Assembly: GCA_039583875.1 (NCBI GenBank)
Contig: CM077153.1
Span: 110,232,568-110,296,567, forward strand
Direction: 5' to 3'
DNA length: 64,000 nucleotides
Origin: Platanthera guangdongensis
Lineage: Eukaryota; Streptophyta; Magnoliopsida; Asparagales; Orchidaceae
In this document: positions 23,101 through 34,198 of the stretch, piece by piece
How positions within the stretch are numbered: the stretch's first letter is position 1
Layout: every line of letters begins with the position of its first letter
Position numbers and translations under genes: made by a program
Notes under the pieces: model-generated
What the model was told of the DNA's origin: nothing
The model's input: the letters and a program-made list of their open reading frames with translations, nothing else
Database searches by the model: none

Positions 23101-23870
23101 TGATATCTTGTAATAGTTGAATCTCGTAATTACTCCTCCTTATTTTCATGTCATAGTCTTGGTAATACTACAGATCATCATTCCAAACATGAATTTACAA
23201 AATCTTATCTTCGCCTGAATAACGTTTACAAAGATCAACTCAATCTCACTAAGTTTGTGACACCACATTTTCTAAATCAGGTCTAAGGAACCTAAGTGAA
23301 AAACTAATTTGCCCAACAAACAAAAGACAAGCCTCTACGCATCTGGTGCTAAGAATCTTCGATATCACTTTATTATGTTCGGGCTAGATATGCACACAAT
23401 CCTTAGGGCATGCAACCTTAGACTTGGGGTTTCATCCAGAAACTTGTTGATATACTCCACACCATTAAACTCTCCAGGTTAATATTTACGACCACTTTCT
23501 TAAGTTCAACATGTGACTTTGTCCCAAATTGGTCTCTTCTGAACATGAATTCTTATTCGACCCTTGGTATTTTGTATGATGGTTGTCACATCCTAATCAT
23601 GCCATCGATACTAGGATCGAGTCTATGAGTCCCCTACTATTTTGCTAATGGTTGTAGGCATTACTTCTCCTTAAGGCATTCTGTCAGTTATCTAACAAGT
23701 GATAGTACCACTTTAATAAGTAAGGTAGGGACATCGGAATTTAAGCCTTAAGCACTTTCTCTCATGTTAGACACATCCTCAAGTCATTTCGGGTATCCTC
23801 GTATATTAACTGAAATATACCTAAAGTCGCTTTTGACCAGGATACTCTAAGAATTGTTTTGGTAAGTTGA
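23101..23870. other. Unassigned part of E3 interior
   Basis: Lies where gag, protease and most of RT should be. I see no ORF on either strand and no match to gag or protease of E4. It may be gag-pro decayed beyond recognition or inserted filler. Confidence 0.4.
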
Positions 23871-24047
23871 GTTCCCTAGCTGGGTTGGCCTAACTGATTG
23901 ATTTATGGACTATATATTGTGAGTTTTTACACATGGGCACACCACAGCTTCCACTGCTTAGTTTATCCCCAAACTAATGCTAGCGCAGGGTGACCCAGTG
24001 TGTGTGGACTTTTTCACTTCAGATCGAGGTTTTCTCTGATAATAGTT
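23871..24047 (-). other. E3 leader and degenerate primer-binding site
   Basis: On the minus strand, just below the LTR end at 24048, comes ATTATCAGAG, a decayed form of the TGGTATCAGAG site of E4. Then follows the phrase AAACTAAGCAG..GGTGTGCCCAT, which also follows the E4 primer-binding site (49735-49765). Confidence 0.7.
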
Positions 24048-27000
24048 TGTAAGACCCGTTTTTTTTTGCAAACCAACCGGGTCTTATGCCCCGAACCGCC
24101 GCTTTGTAGTGACACCAACACACCCGAGAAGGTCGTCATAACAAAATGTCGATCCTGCCGGCTATATCGATCGCAGAAGAGAAGAGTAAATATAAGAGAG
24201 TAAAATAAACTCAAGTACTTGTCCATAGAAATCACATGAATATAATAAATCACCACGAAGGGAGAGTCCACAGTAACAATAAATCTAAGCACTACTAATA
24301 AAAGGGACTCCTGCCCGATACATCATAATCAACACTACAAGTCACTCATCGCGGACGCAAATCTATAATATCTTCTAATGATCGGGACTCACTGTCCCTG
24401 CAGGCTGAACTCCCGGGCTAGTATGTCCCGTCTCCAAGCACTCTGACATCTGGGGCTGCATCTCCTGGTTCGACACCACGATCCCCTAAAATTATTTGGT
24501 CAATGACCGTTACTCTAAAAGACAAAGTTCTATCATCCCCCACCCCTCCCCCATGGCTCATAGGCACCGAGCGGGGAGAAGGAAAGGGAATGTAATGAAG
24601 GTGAAGAGTAACAAAATAAGCAGGTGATGACAGACCTAAAGTAACAGTGATATCACAGAGCTATAAAGCTGTACAACAATAATATGACAATATTAAAATA
24701 TGGCAGTAAAGTAAGATCAGTAAGAGTGCAAAGTATAATGAAGAATAACCTTAACTTATATGAATGTCCATACAGACTTATAAGTTAAGGGGTCTTTTGC
24801 AAGGCTCCAATCGTGTAAAAAGTCTCATACCATTTTATACAAAGGGGGTGTCAGGTTTATATGCATGTATGAGTGTAGTGCTTTGTTATGCCATGAAATG
24901 CTATGTTCACACAAGTCCAACTCACGCACACGACTCTTTGTGCACAGACCTTTAGTTCCCCCTATTTGGAAGCTATCATCACTCCCAGGAGCCTCCGTCA
25001 TGGCGAACAGAGATAGTGGGTCTGGCCACCCCACTCATAGGTGGGTATCCACACTACCAGGCCTAGCCCTTACGTACGCCCCTAAAGGACACACCAGGGT
25101 CTCTGCGTACTATACTAACACACCGTCAGTCTCTCCATTGGCTATGCGTCAACCACACCCGCCGAGTAAACGTATTGACATCGGTGCGAACGACCGTCAA
25201 ATACCGAAGACCCACCACCTTATACTTATGCACATGCAACATTAATTACGGATATAAGTCTCCGAGCCGTCAGCTCCCCGGACTAACCGTCCGTTATAAC
25301 AACCTTCCGAGCCTACCGGCTCGTCGGGCTAACCTGCCCATTACCAAAACCACCGAGCCTACCGCTCGTGAGATCTAACCTAACTCCCACAACATTACGA
25401 AGTGTGACTGTATGTGTAACCCTAGATTATTTGTAATTACTCTTCCATTCCATTTATTCCTACGGCTTACGTTAACCTTGGACTGCCCAAGGCATTCTCT
25501 CTGAAGGGCTCTCGAGGGCACTAGGAACTACGATGTGCTGAAGCACAAAGCTCCCTTTCGCAAGGCGCTTACTATTATTGGTTATTACCCAATTCCCGAT
25601 CCCTTTCAACATTATTCTGGATCTAACCCTAGTGTATTTTGACTTTCTCTCTCCATAAGAAAGGCGATCATTCGTCGATCCTGAGCGCCTCTTAACACTA
25701 GTCAACCCAACCCTCTCCATATCATGACTCCTAATGAAATTCTCTTTTCTTTTCACTTTAACAAGATCAGTAAACCAATAACCCCATCTCCCTATGTCCA
25801 TTCCACATATTATCACAAATTCCGCAGATTTACTAAATGCATACCAACCAAAGCTATATTATGTACATGATAGGAGATACTCCAAATTTTCATCCAAATA
25901 CCCTAAGATAATTATTGTGGGTCTATCATGACACATTTAGCCTAAATCCAGAGACTTGTAATTTTCCTAAATAATTTAGCATTTATTAGATTTCCCAATT
26001 GTTAGGCCATGAGTAATTTTGAACATGAAGTACTAGATTTCCTTAAGTTATGGGCACCCAAAAATTATTAACACTATACAACAGCAATATATCTGTATAT
26101 AAAAAATTTCACAGATTTATATACATGTAATGACCACTAAATAATTAATTCAAGGTAATTCAAATAATTAGAGTTGATGAAGAGAGTACCATAATTCTTT
26201 GTCCAAACATTATATAAAAATTACCAGGTACTTATAATGATCATAAAACACTACTTACTAAGTTTCATACAATTCCAATGCCAGTGAACCATGTATAAAA
26301 ATACTTGAAATAATTTCATTAAAGTGCACTTTGTGAAACAACTTTCTTATAAGCTCATCAAAATAACATGTAATAACTTTCTAGATGTTATTATGCCATA
26401 AAAGATTGTCTGGCCAAGTAACATAATTTTTCAGCAAGAAATTGTATTTACTATCTATTTTCCAATATAAGGTGCACTAGTTCACTTTACACATGAAGTA
26501 CTAAAAGGGAAATCCCAAATGATCCAAATAATTTACTAGTGCCTCTAAATGATATTTAATTAACCTTGCAAGAGTTTTATATCATTCTAAGTTAATCTAG
26601 CCATGGTTACTTCAAAATCATCAAAAAGGGCAATGTGGAGATTATACCTACAAGTATGAGCTACTATTTTCTAAACATCAAATAATAAATCTCAGAGATC
26701 AAAATCACTATAAAACTACTTCCAAAATTTCATAAGGATTTAAGGTCATAAGACCCATTATTTATTCCTTAAGGTGTACAGACCTAAAAAATTTCCAAGT
26801 AAGTGGAGTGCATGGGTCCAAATACTACTAAATTCCTTCTTAGGGCATTTCACAACCCTAAGATCACATGGACTAAACGCCAAGTCCATACATGGACATA
26901 AGTCCCCATGTCTTTCACAAACCCCCAAAGTTCATCCTTAGGGTTTAAACTAGGGTTCTAGGGCAAATCCACCCTAATCCACCCCAAACTCCATGGGAGG

Positions 27001-27474
27001 GTGTTTAATCTAATCTTGGAGATCTGGCCAAGGTCACAACCCCTTTGGGTGTGAATTGGCCCCTCCAAGCCTCAAGCACACCTTCCCCTAATTTACCCCT
27101 TTAAGGGCCTCACTTTGGTCTCACCAAAGCCTAATCAAATCAAACATAATTGGGCTGAGATTTTTATCAAGGTCACAATATGACCCTGTGAGACAGCCAC
27201 CAAATGTTTGGTGGGTTTAGAGGTCAGTAGACCCTTAAAAAACTCATACATAGATTATTAAATTTCTACAAAAACCTTAGGAAAATGGTTTCCAAAAACT
27301 CTCATTTTTAGATATGTTCTAGCTAGAGGTATGTGTGACCCCCATCCTAAATTTCAAGTAATTTGGATGGTTGGATTGATGGGGGCACTCAAAACAATCT
27401 ATGGTCTAGCCTAGGTATAGATCTCACCAAAATGAGTGTTGTGTTCTGACCTGAACTCCACATTAGTTCAAACC
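24048..27474 (-). repeat. E3 5' LTR, start removed by C2
   Basis: Parallel to the 3' LTR with an offset of about 6.9 kb. It ends GGGTCTTACA at 24048 and is cut at 27474, where TATTGGGTATTGC of C2 begins. Stem CTTAACTTATA/TATAAGTTAAG at 24750-24789 is conserved. The leader ORF and GTGAGT donor seen in E4 are also readable here on the minus strand (around 24470-24390). Confidence 0.85.
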
Positions 27475-27799
27475 TATTGGGTATTGCGTCCACAATAACC
27501 CAGATTTGTATGAAGTCACCCTTGAACTAAAATGAATTAAGTTTGTATTTGATGCTCTTTTTAGTTAAGTGTTTGCAGGATACAATTGCTGAGTATAGAC
27601 CAATGTCAGTCTACAATGAGTCACCAAAAACAGGACCATATAATGTAATCTCTCATTTTGTGATCCATGGTATTGACTCATATGTAGCCTCTCTATTGGG
27701 TGACACTTTCTTTTCAAGCACTAAGGGCATGGGAGAAAAGTTGGATGCTGATTATTTTGAAGAAATCATGTTTTTTAGATTTTCAGAAAAATTCTCTAA

Positions 27800-28315
27800 G
27801 TCCTTTTCTCGAGTACAATGTTCCGTACTCGAGAAAAACTAAAGATTGTTCTCGAATAAGACTTGTCCTGTTTTTGAGTTGGAGAAACAGTTCTCGAGAA
27901 AGCTTAATTATGTTCTCGAGAAGGCCTTCTGTACTCGAGTACTTCATGACACTTCCTCTCGAGTTACATCTTTTCCTGACGGAATTTTTCTAAGTTTTTT
28001 TCTCGAGAAGACTAAATTTATTCTCGAGAACATTATGCTTAATTCTCGAGATGCAGAAGACTTTTCTCGAGACCTAGACCTTTTTTCTCGAGAGCCAGAC
28101 ATCTGTTCTCGAGAAAACTTATTTGTTCTTGAGTACCAGATTGTTCCGTCTCGAGAACTAAAGTTCTTCTTTCTCAAGCACTTCCTTCATTCTCGAGATT
28201 TCTGTTTTCCACCTCCACATTTTTCTAAGTTATTTTCTCGAGATACTCATTATTGTTCTCGAGAACAGAATTTATTTTTCTCGAGTACAATCCTTCTTCT
28301 CGAGAACTACTGTAC
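27800..28315 (+). repeat. CTCGAG palindrome array in C2 LTR 1
   Basis: I count about 18 exact CTCGAG sites and several one-base variants (CTTGAG, CTCAAG) within 520 bases, many in the longer palindromic context TTCTCGAGAA. Spacing is irregular, about 15-50 bases. Chance expectation is roughly 0.1 site. The array is repeated in LTR 2 (32775-33290) and, more decayed, in LTR 3 (43170-43690). Confidence 0.9.
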
Positions 28316-28368
28316 TGTTTCTGAAAACTTTCTTAAGTCCAGTCAGACAGATTTTCAAATGTAATTAG

Positions 28369-28433
28369 CACGTGTTTGGTCCACGTAACTATCATTTATT
28401 ATGATTATGACCATTAGGCAAGTCCTATAAAAG
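28369..28433 (+). promoter_or_regulatory. C2 LTR 1 promoter: G-box and TATA box
   Basis: CACGTG at 28369-28374 and TATAAAAG at 28426-28433, repeated in LTR 2 (TATA 33399-33406) and LTR 3 (TATA 43797-43804, where a second CACGTG is present). G-boxes are bound by bZIP/bHLH factors in plants; regulation by stress or light is only a guess. Confidence 0.6.
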
Positions 28434-29144
28434 GTCTTATCTTAATCGACCAACACTAGAAGAAGCCATAAGAAGAAATTCTAAGAATCTGAATCCGAAA
28501 TTCACTTTCTAAATAGAGAACCCCCGCCTCTGTTCATCGCAATTCTTACTGATACGCTTTCGATCCAAAGATTCAGAGCAAGGGATTCAAAGATCAAGCT
28601 ATTCTACAATCGACTGATTCTCTCCTTGATCTTGCTGAGTCCTGAGTTTTTAGATCCCGAGATCTAGCCAATTCTTCTTCAAAATAATTCTGACAGAGCC
28701 TTCAAATTCAAGGAAGAAGAAAGGCATAAGTTTTCAGATCTGAGAAATTTACTGTTTGTATTTCTTTAAATTTATTTTATTCTTGTAGGAGATTCTTCTC
28801 CGAGTGTAGGAGCTTTGTTCTCCGAGTTCCCTGTAGGAAATTTTCTCTTCCGAGTGTAGATCCTGTTTTTGGGATTGAGTTGTAGGAACTTTGTTCCGAG
28901 TTGTAGGATTGTTTTCAATATGAGATTAGTGGAGTAGCCGAGTCTAGTGCTTTGCTAGATCGGCGAGGTGGAAAGTGGATGTACCCAAGGTTGGGGAACC
29001 ACTATAACTCTTGGTGTCGTCTGTGAATACTTGGTTATTTTTATGCATCGCTCGCTAAATTTATTATTCCGCAAAAAGACGCACAACTCACCTATTCACC
29101 CTCCTCTAGGTGATTTAGGTATACAACTTAAAACATTTTCAATT

Positions 29145-29156
29145 TGGTGTTAGAGG
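29145..29156 (+). other. C2 primer-binding site
   Basis: TGGTGTTAGAGG three bases after the LTR end, resembling the initiator-Met tRNA complement TGGTATCAGAGC at about nine of twelve positions. A second copy lies at 34118-34129. Confidence 0.55.
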
Positions 29157-29225
29157 GAGGTTGTTCACAAAAAGGTTAACACTTTTAACAGATTAGCCAC
29201 AAGTTGTCTTTTGAGTTATTCAAGC

Positions 29226-32200
29226 ATGGACAAAGCCAAGGATTTTGCTAAGCTTCCTTTGTGCACAAAGACCAACTTTCCCATGTGGAAAGAAAGGATT
29301 AAATTTTTCATGGAAGCTATAGATCCAAGGATCTTCATGATTGTTGAAGAATATCCTTATAATCCTATGATTGTCTCCACAATTATTTCTACCAAGAAAG
29401 TTCCTAAGAAGTTAATGGATCTTGATAAGGATGAGATTGCGCTAGTCTCTTTAGATAAGAAAGCCAAAAATTTCATCGCAAGTGTAGTCGTTGACCCTAT
29501 GCTGTAAAACCTGATTCACTGCCAATCCGCCAAGGAAATGTGGCAGTCTCTTATCATTTTAATTTAAGGTACTGAAGAGGTTAGAGATGACAGAAGATCC
29601 CTACTGAATCAAAATATGAAGCATTTCGACAAGGTCCTAAGAACTCAATTGCAGATACCTTTGAAAGCTTCTTCAAAATTATTAACGACCTAAGAGTATA
29701 TGGTCGAGTCTTCACTAATGGAGAGTTGACTGATAAGTTTTTGAGGTCCCTGACTAAGTAATGGGACAACAAAATCTATGTTATCTGGGTGTTTGGTAAG
29801 CTGGCAGAGTCTGACCCTCAGAATCTCTTCAGAAAGCTAATGTGCTATAAACTGCAAATTAATTCCTGAAAAGCTGAAGAAGAGAAGAGCTGGTGGTCAT
29901 CCAAGGAGAAGTCAGTTGCACTGAAAGCAAATAGCTCAAGGAAAGCCAAAGCTGCACCACTTGCTCCTTCACAAGAAGATGGTGAAGAGGAAGTTTCAGA
30001 GCAAAACACTTCAGTCTCAGAGCTATCTGAAGGAGAGTTCTCTCTTCTTTCAAGGCAGTTCAAGAAATTCTTGAACAAGAAGAAACAATGGAAAGGCAAA
30101 GATGCCTCGTACAGAAGATCATGTCATGATGGTGATCGACATAAGAAAGGCTCAAGTAGTCAAGACAGGTATCATTCGAAACAGAATAAACACATTTCTT
30201 CTGACATTGTTTGTTATTGTTGCAATAAGTTAGGACACGTCATTGCTTATTGCGCTCACAAGAAGGAGGGTGGAAAAAGAGAGGAGAAGAAATCTTCTTA
30301 TAACAAGAAGAGAATTGAAAGAAACCTAGTAGCCAAGAAGGGAAAGACTCTCAGCGACTCTGACTCATCTGAGTCAAGTGAAGAAGAGGAAGCCTATTTT
30401 GGGCTAATGGCAAAAACAGATGATGAAGAAGAACCCCAATACATTGGGAAGGTAAACTCTCATACTCCACTTTCTGAATTAGATGCTTCTGATCATGATC
30501 ATGAGGACTGCTCTTCTGATGATGAGTCTGAGCTTATGACCCAATATAAGGAGTTAATCATGGCTTACGATAAATGTCGAAAAGTTGTGAAAACTCAGGC
30601 CAAGGAGATTAAATCTCTCAAGGCTGAAGAGAGCACTCTGAGAGAGGAAGTCGCCAAGATGGACTCACTCAGAGAGAATTTCAATACTGCTATGGAAGAG
30701 TATAATAAGGCTCTCGAGCACCTAGATTTGAAGGAGAAGATCATCCAAGAATTGGAAGAACATCTTGCTGCAGAGAAGAAACTTGTTGAAAGCTTCTCCA
30801 AGCCCAAGATTGTCCTTCCTTTTATTGCTGAATTCTCATCTCAGGCCAAAGGTGCTGGCTTAGGGCATGTTAATGCTCCTAGTAAATCCTCTAGGAGAAA
30901 TAAGGCTCAAAGGAAGAATAAGGCGACCAAGAAGGCCTTGGCCAAGGAGAAATGGAAAGCTCCTCAACATCAGACCTCATTCAAAAGGTCATCTTTCCAA
31001 TGAACGAGTTTGTCTTGATTCGTCCTACGGTCACTTTGCTAGGCCTACTTCTTATATAGAGCCCAAGTATCGCTACCAAGGATGGACTCGTCCCCAAAAC
31101 TTTGGCGAAAGTGTCTTCAAGGCACCTTATGAGGACATCACTCTTCAGAGCTATGACCCTTATAATCATGGTCATAACATCAAGAAAGCACCAAAAGTAA
31201 AACCCTCTGTGGAAAAGCCTCTTATGGGGAAGAAGACATGTGAATGCCATCACTATGAAGCCTCTACCTCAAAGACTGTTGTCCCTGCTAGACCACACTC
31301 TCAAAATATCAAGCAAAAGAGATTCAGTCAAAGATACAATAGATTTGACTGTTGGTGCTGCAGCAAAGTTGGTTACTTCACCATTGATTGCTGGTTTAAC
31401 CCCAGAAATTATGTTACTCCTCAAGTTAATAATGTGAGAAAGACCGCTCATAATGTTAATACATGTAGGGGGAGTATGCTAAATAGAGACCAAGGACCCA
31501 AACGAGTTTGGGTTCCTAAGGCAAACTGATTTGTGATTGCAGGTATGTCCAAAGGCCACCAAAACTCTTATCTGGTACTTGGAAAGTGGATGCTGTCGGC
31601 ATATGACTGGGGCTAGAAGCCTCTCCAGAATTATTCTCCAGTCATGAACGGGCCAAAAGTCATCTTTGGAGGTTATGACCGAGGAATTACTAAAGGCTAA
31701 GACATGATTATCAATGGTAGTGTATCCTTCTCAGATATCGCTTATGTTGAAGGATTGAAATACAATCTTTTAAGCATAAGCCAGCTTTGCCATAAAGGAT
31801 ACATAGTAAAATTTCATGCAGATAAGTGTTCGATAAAATTGGTAGATAATTTGGAAACGATTCTATCAGGCACTCGTAGTAGAAATATATTTTGTTTGAA
31901 TTTTATTTGCATAGACTCTTCTACGCCAGTGTGCTTTTTGGCTAAAGATTTTGCGTCTCTTGGTGACCAATTGCACAAGAGACTAGCACATATTAATTTC
32001 AAAACTATTAATAAATTATTTTCTCTTAATTTACTACGTGATGCCCCAAATATCAAGTGCCCTAAAGATATACCTTGTCACACATGTGTAAAAGGCAAGC
32101 AAACAAGGGATACCTTTAAAAGAATTATTGGCAAAGACTCTAATAGATGTTTACATCTACATCATATAGACCTGTTCGGTCAACTGCAAGTTAGAAGTTT

Positions 32201-32601
32201 GGGAGGCAAGAATTATACATTGGTTATTATTGATGATTACTGGCGCTTTGTGTAGGTGTTCTTTCTAAAACAGAAGTCAGATACTTTTGATATCTTTACT
32301 AATTTTGTCAGGTAGATTCAGAATGAATACAACTGTTTCGTAGTCAAAGTAAGAAGTGACAATGGAACAGAGTTCGAATATGGGGCCATGACAGAATTTT
32401 GTGAAAGCCTAGGTATCTTTCATTAGTTTTCCTCTCCTCATACTCCTCAACAGAACGGAGTAGCTGAGAGAAGGAATAGGACACTCATAGAGGACTGCAG
32501 GACAATGTTGAGTGATGCCTCACTACTGGAATATTTCTGGGCTGAAGCTATCAACACTACATGCCACGTGCAAAATCGAGCACTCATAAACAAAAACCAT
32601 A
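29226..32601 (+). pseudogene. gag-pol: C2 duplicate 1: gag, protease and N-half of integrase
   Basis: ATG at 29226. Gag has a stop at 29504-29506 and later breaks, a CCHC knuckle near 30209-30250 (CYCCNKLGH...C), and a long coiled-coil (about 30530-30810). The protease block near 31577 reads WYLESGC: the catalytic Asp is Glu here. GAG-pre-integrase with HHCC (HKRLAH...CHTCVKGK) lies at about 31970-32095, and the integrase core starts at 32160 (DLFGQL). The copy ends inside integrase at 32601, where the duplicated LTR begins. It is nearly identical to duplicate 2. Confidence 0.85.
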
Positions 32602-34114
32602 AACAGGACCATACAATGTAATCTCTCATTGTGTGATCCATGGTGTTGACTCATATGTAGCCTCTCTATTGGGTGACACTTTCTTTTCAAGCACTAAGGG
32701 CATGGGAGAAAAGTTGGATGCTGATTATTTTGAAGAAATCATGTTTTTTAGATTTTCAGAAAAATTCTCTAAGTCCTTTTCTCGAGTACAATGTTCCGTA
32801 CTCGAGAAAAACTAAAGATTGTTCTCGAGTAAGACTTGTCATGTTTTTGAGTTAGAGAAACAGTTCTCGAGAAAGCTTAATTATGTTCTCGAGAAGGTCT
32901 TTTGTACTCGAGTACTTCATGACACTTCCTCTCGAGTTACATCTTTTCCTGACAGAATTTTTCTAAGTTTTTTTCTCGAGAAGACTAAATTTATTCTCGA
33001 GAACATTATGCTTAATTCTCGAGATACAGAAGACTTTTCTCGAGACCTAGAACTTTTTTCTCGAGAGCCAGACATCTGTTCTCGAGAAAACTTATTTGTT
33101 CTCGAGTACCAGATTGTTCCGTCTCGAGAACTAAAGTTCTTCTTTCTCAAGTACTTCCTTCATTCTCGAGATTTCTGTTTTCCACCTCCACATTTTTCTA
33201 AGTTATTTTCTCGAGATACTCATTATTGTTCTCGAGAACAGAATTTATTTTTCTCGAGTACAATCCTTCTTCTCGAGAACTACTGTACTGTTTCTGAAAA
33301 CTTTCTTAAGTCTAGTCAGACAGATTTTCAAATGTAATTAGCACGTGTTTGGTCCACGTAGCTATCATTTATTATGATTATGAACATTAGGCAAGTCCTA
33401 TAAAAGGTCTTATCTTAATCGACCAACACTAGAAGAAGCCATAAGAAGAAATTCTAAGAATCTGAATCCGAAATTCACTTTCTAAATCGAGAACCCCCGC
33501 CTCTGTTCATCGCAATTCTTACAGATACGCTTTCGATCCAAAGATTCAGAGTAAGGGATTCAAAGATTAAGCTATTCTACAATCGACTGATTCTCTCCTT
33601 GATCTTACTGAGTCCTGAGTTTTTAGATCCCGAGATCTAGCCGATTCTTCTTCAAAATAATTCTGATAGAGCCTTCAAATTCAAGGAAGAAGAAAGGCAT
33701 AAGTTTTCAGATCTGAGAAATTTACTGTTTGTATTTCTTTAAATTTATTTTATTCTTGTAGGAGATTCTTCTTCGAGTGTAGGAGCTTTGTTCTCCGAGT
33801 TCCCTGTAGGAAATTTTCTCTTCCGAGTGTAGATCCTGTTTTTGGGATTGAGTTGTAGGAACTTTGTTCCGAGTTGTAGGATTGTTTTCAATATGAGATT
33901 AGTGGAGTAGCCGAGTATAGTGCTTTGCTAGATCGGCGAGGTGGAAAGTGGATGTACCCAAGGTTGGGGAACAACTATAACTCTTGGTGTCGTCTGTGAA
34001 TACTTGGTTATTTTTATGCATCGCTCGCTAAATTTATTATTCCGCAAAAAGACGCACAACTCACCTATTCACCCCCCTCTAGGTGATTTAGGTGTACAAC
34101 TTAAAACATTTTCA
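32602..34114 (+). repeat. C2 LTR 2 (lacks first ~155 bases)
   Basis: Begins inside the LTR at the point equal to 27629, fused to integrase sequence with a two-base overlap (AA). It contains the same CTCGAG array, promoter and end as LTR 1. Confidence 0.9.
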
Positions 34115-34198
34115 ATTTGGTGTTAGAGGGAGGTTGTTCACAAAAAGGTTAACACTTTTAACAGATCAGCCACAAGTTGTCTTTTGAGTTATTCAAGC

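Larger units (their letters stand above)
17171..27474 (-). mobile_element. E3: decayed minus-strand chromovirus with both LTRs
   Basis: Read on the minus strand: 5' LTR (27474-24048, its start removed by C2), leader, pol fragments, 3' LTR (21692-17172). Internal length is about 2.35 kb against about 5.1 kb in E4. RT, RNase H, integrase and chromodomain pieces remain in the correct order but with large deletions. The left end lacks the last dozen bases of the LTR and abuts C1 gag. Confidence 0.85.
27475..29141 (+). repeat. C2 LTR 1
   Basis: Starts TATTGGGTATTGC (first dinucleotide decayed from TG, compare 42842) and ends ATTTTCA before the primer-binding site. It contains a CTCGAG array (27805-28310), G-box 28369-28374, TATA box 28426-28433, and repeated CCGAGTTGTAGGA-like words at 28780-28910. 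A 172-codon open frame across the array is not a gene. Confidence 0.85.

Noticed and set aside
27800..28315. CTCGAG array as heat-shock elements
   Set aside because: TTCTCGAGAA has four bases between TTC and GAA, not the two required by the nTTCnnGAAn consensus.
27846..28364. 172-codon ORF in C2 LTR 1 and its copy at 32819-33337
   Set aside because: It covers the CTCGAG array above and into the TATA region. Its presence in both LTRs follows from the duplication, and it is broken in LTR 3.
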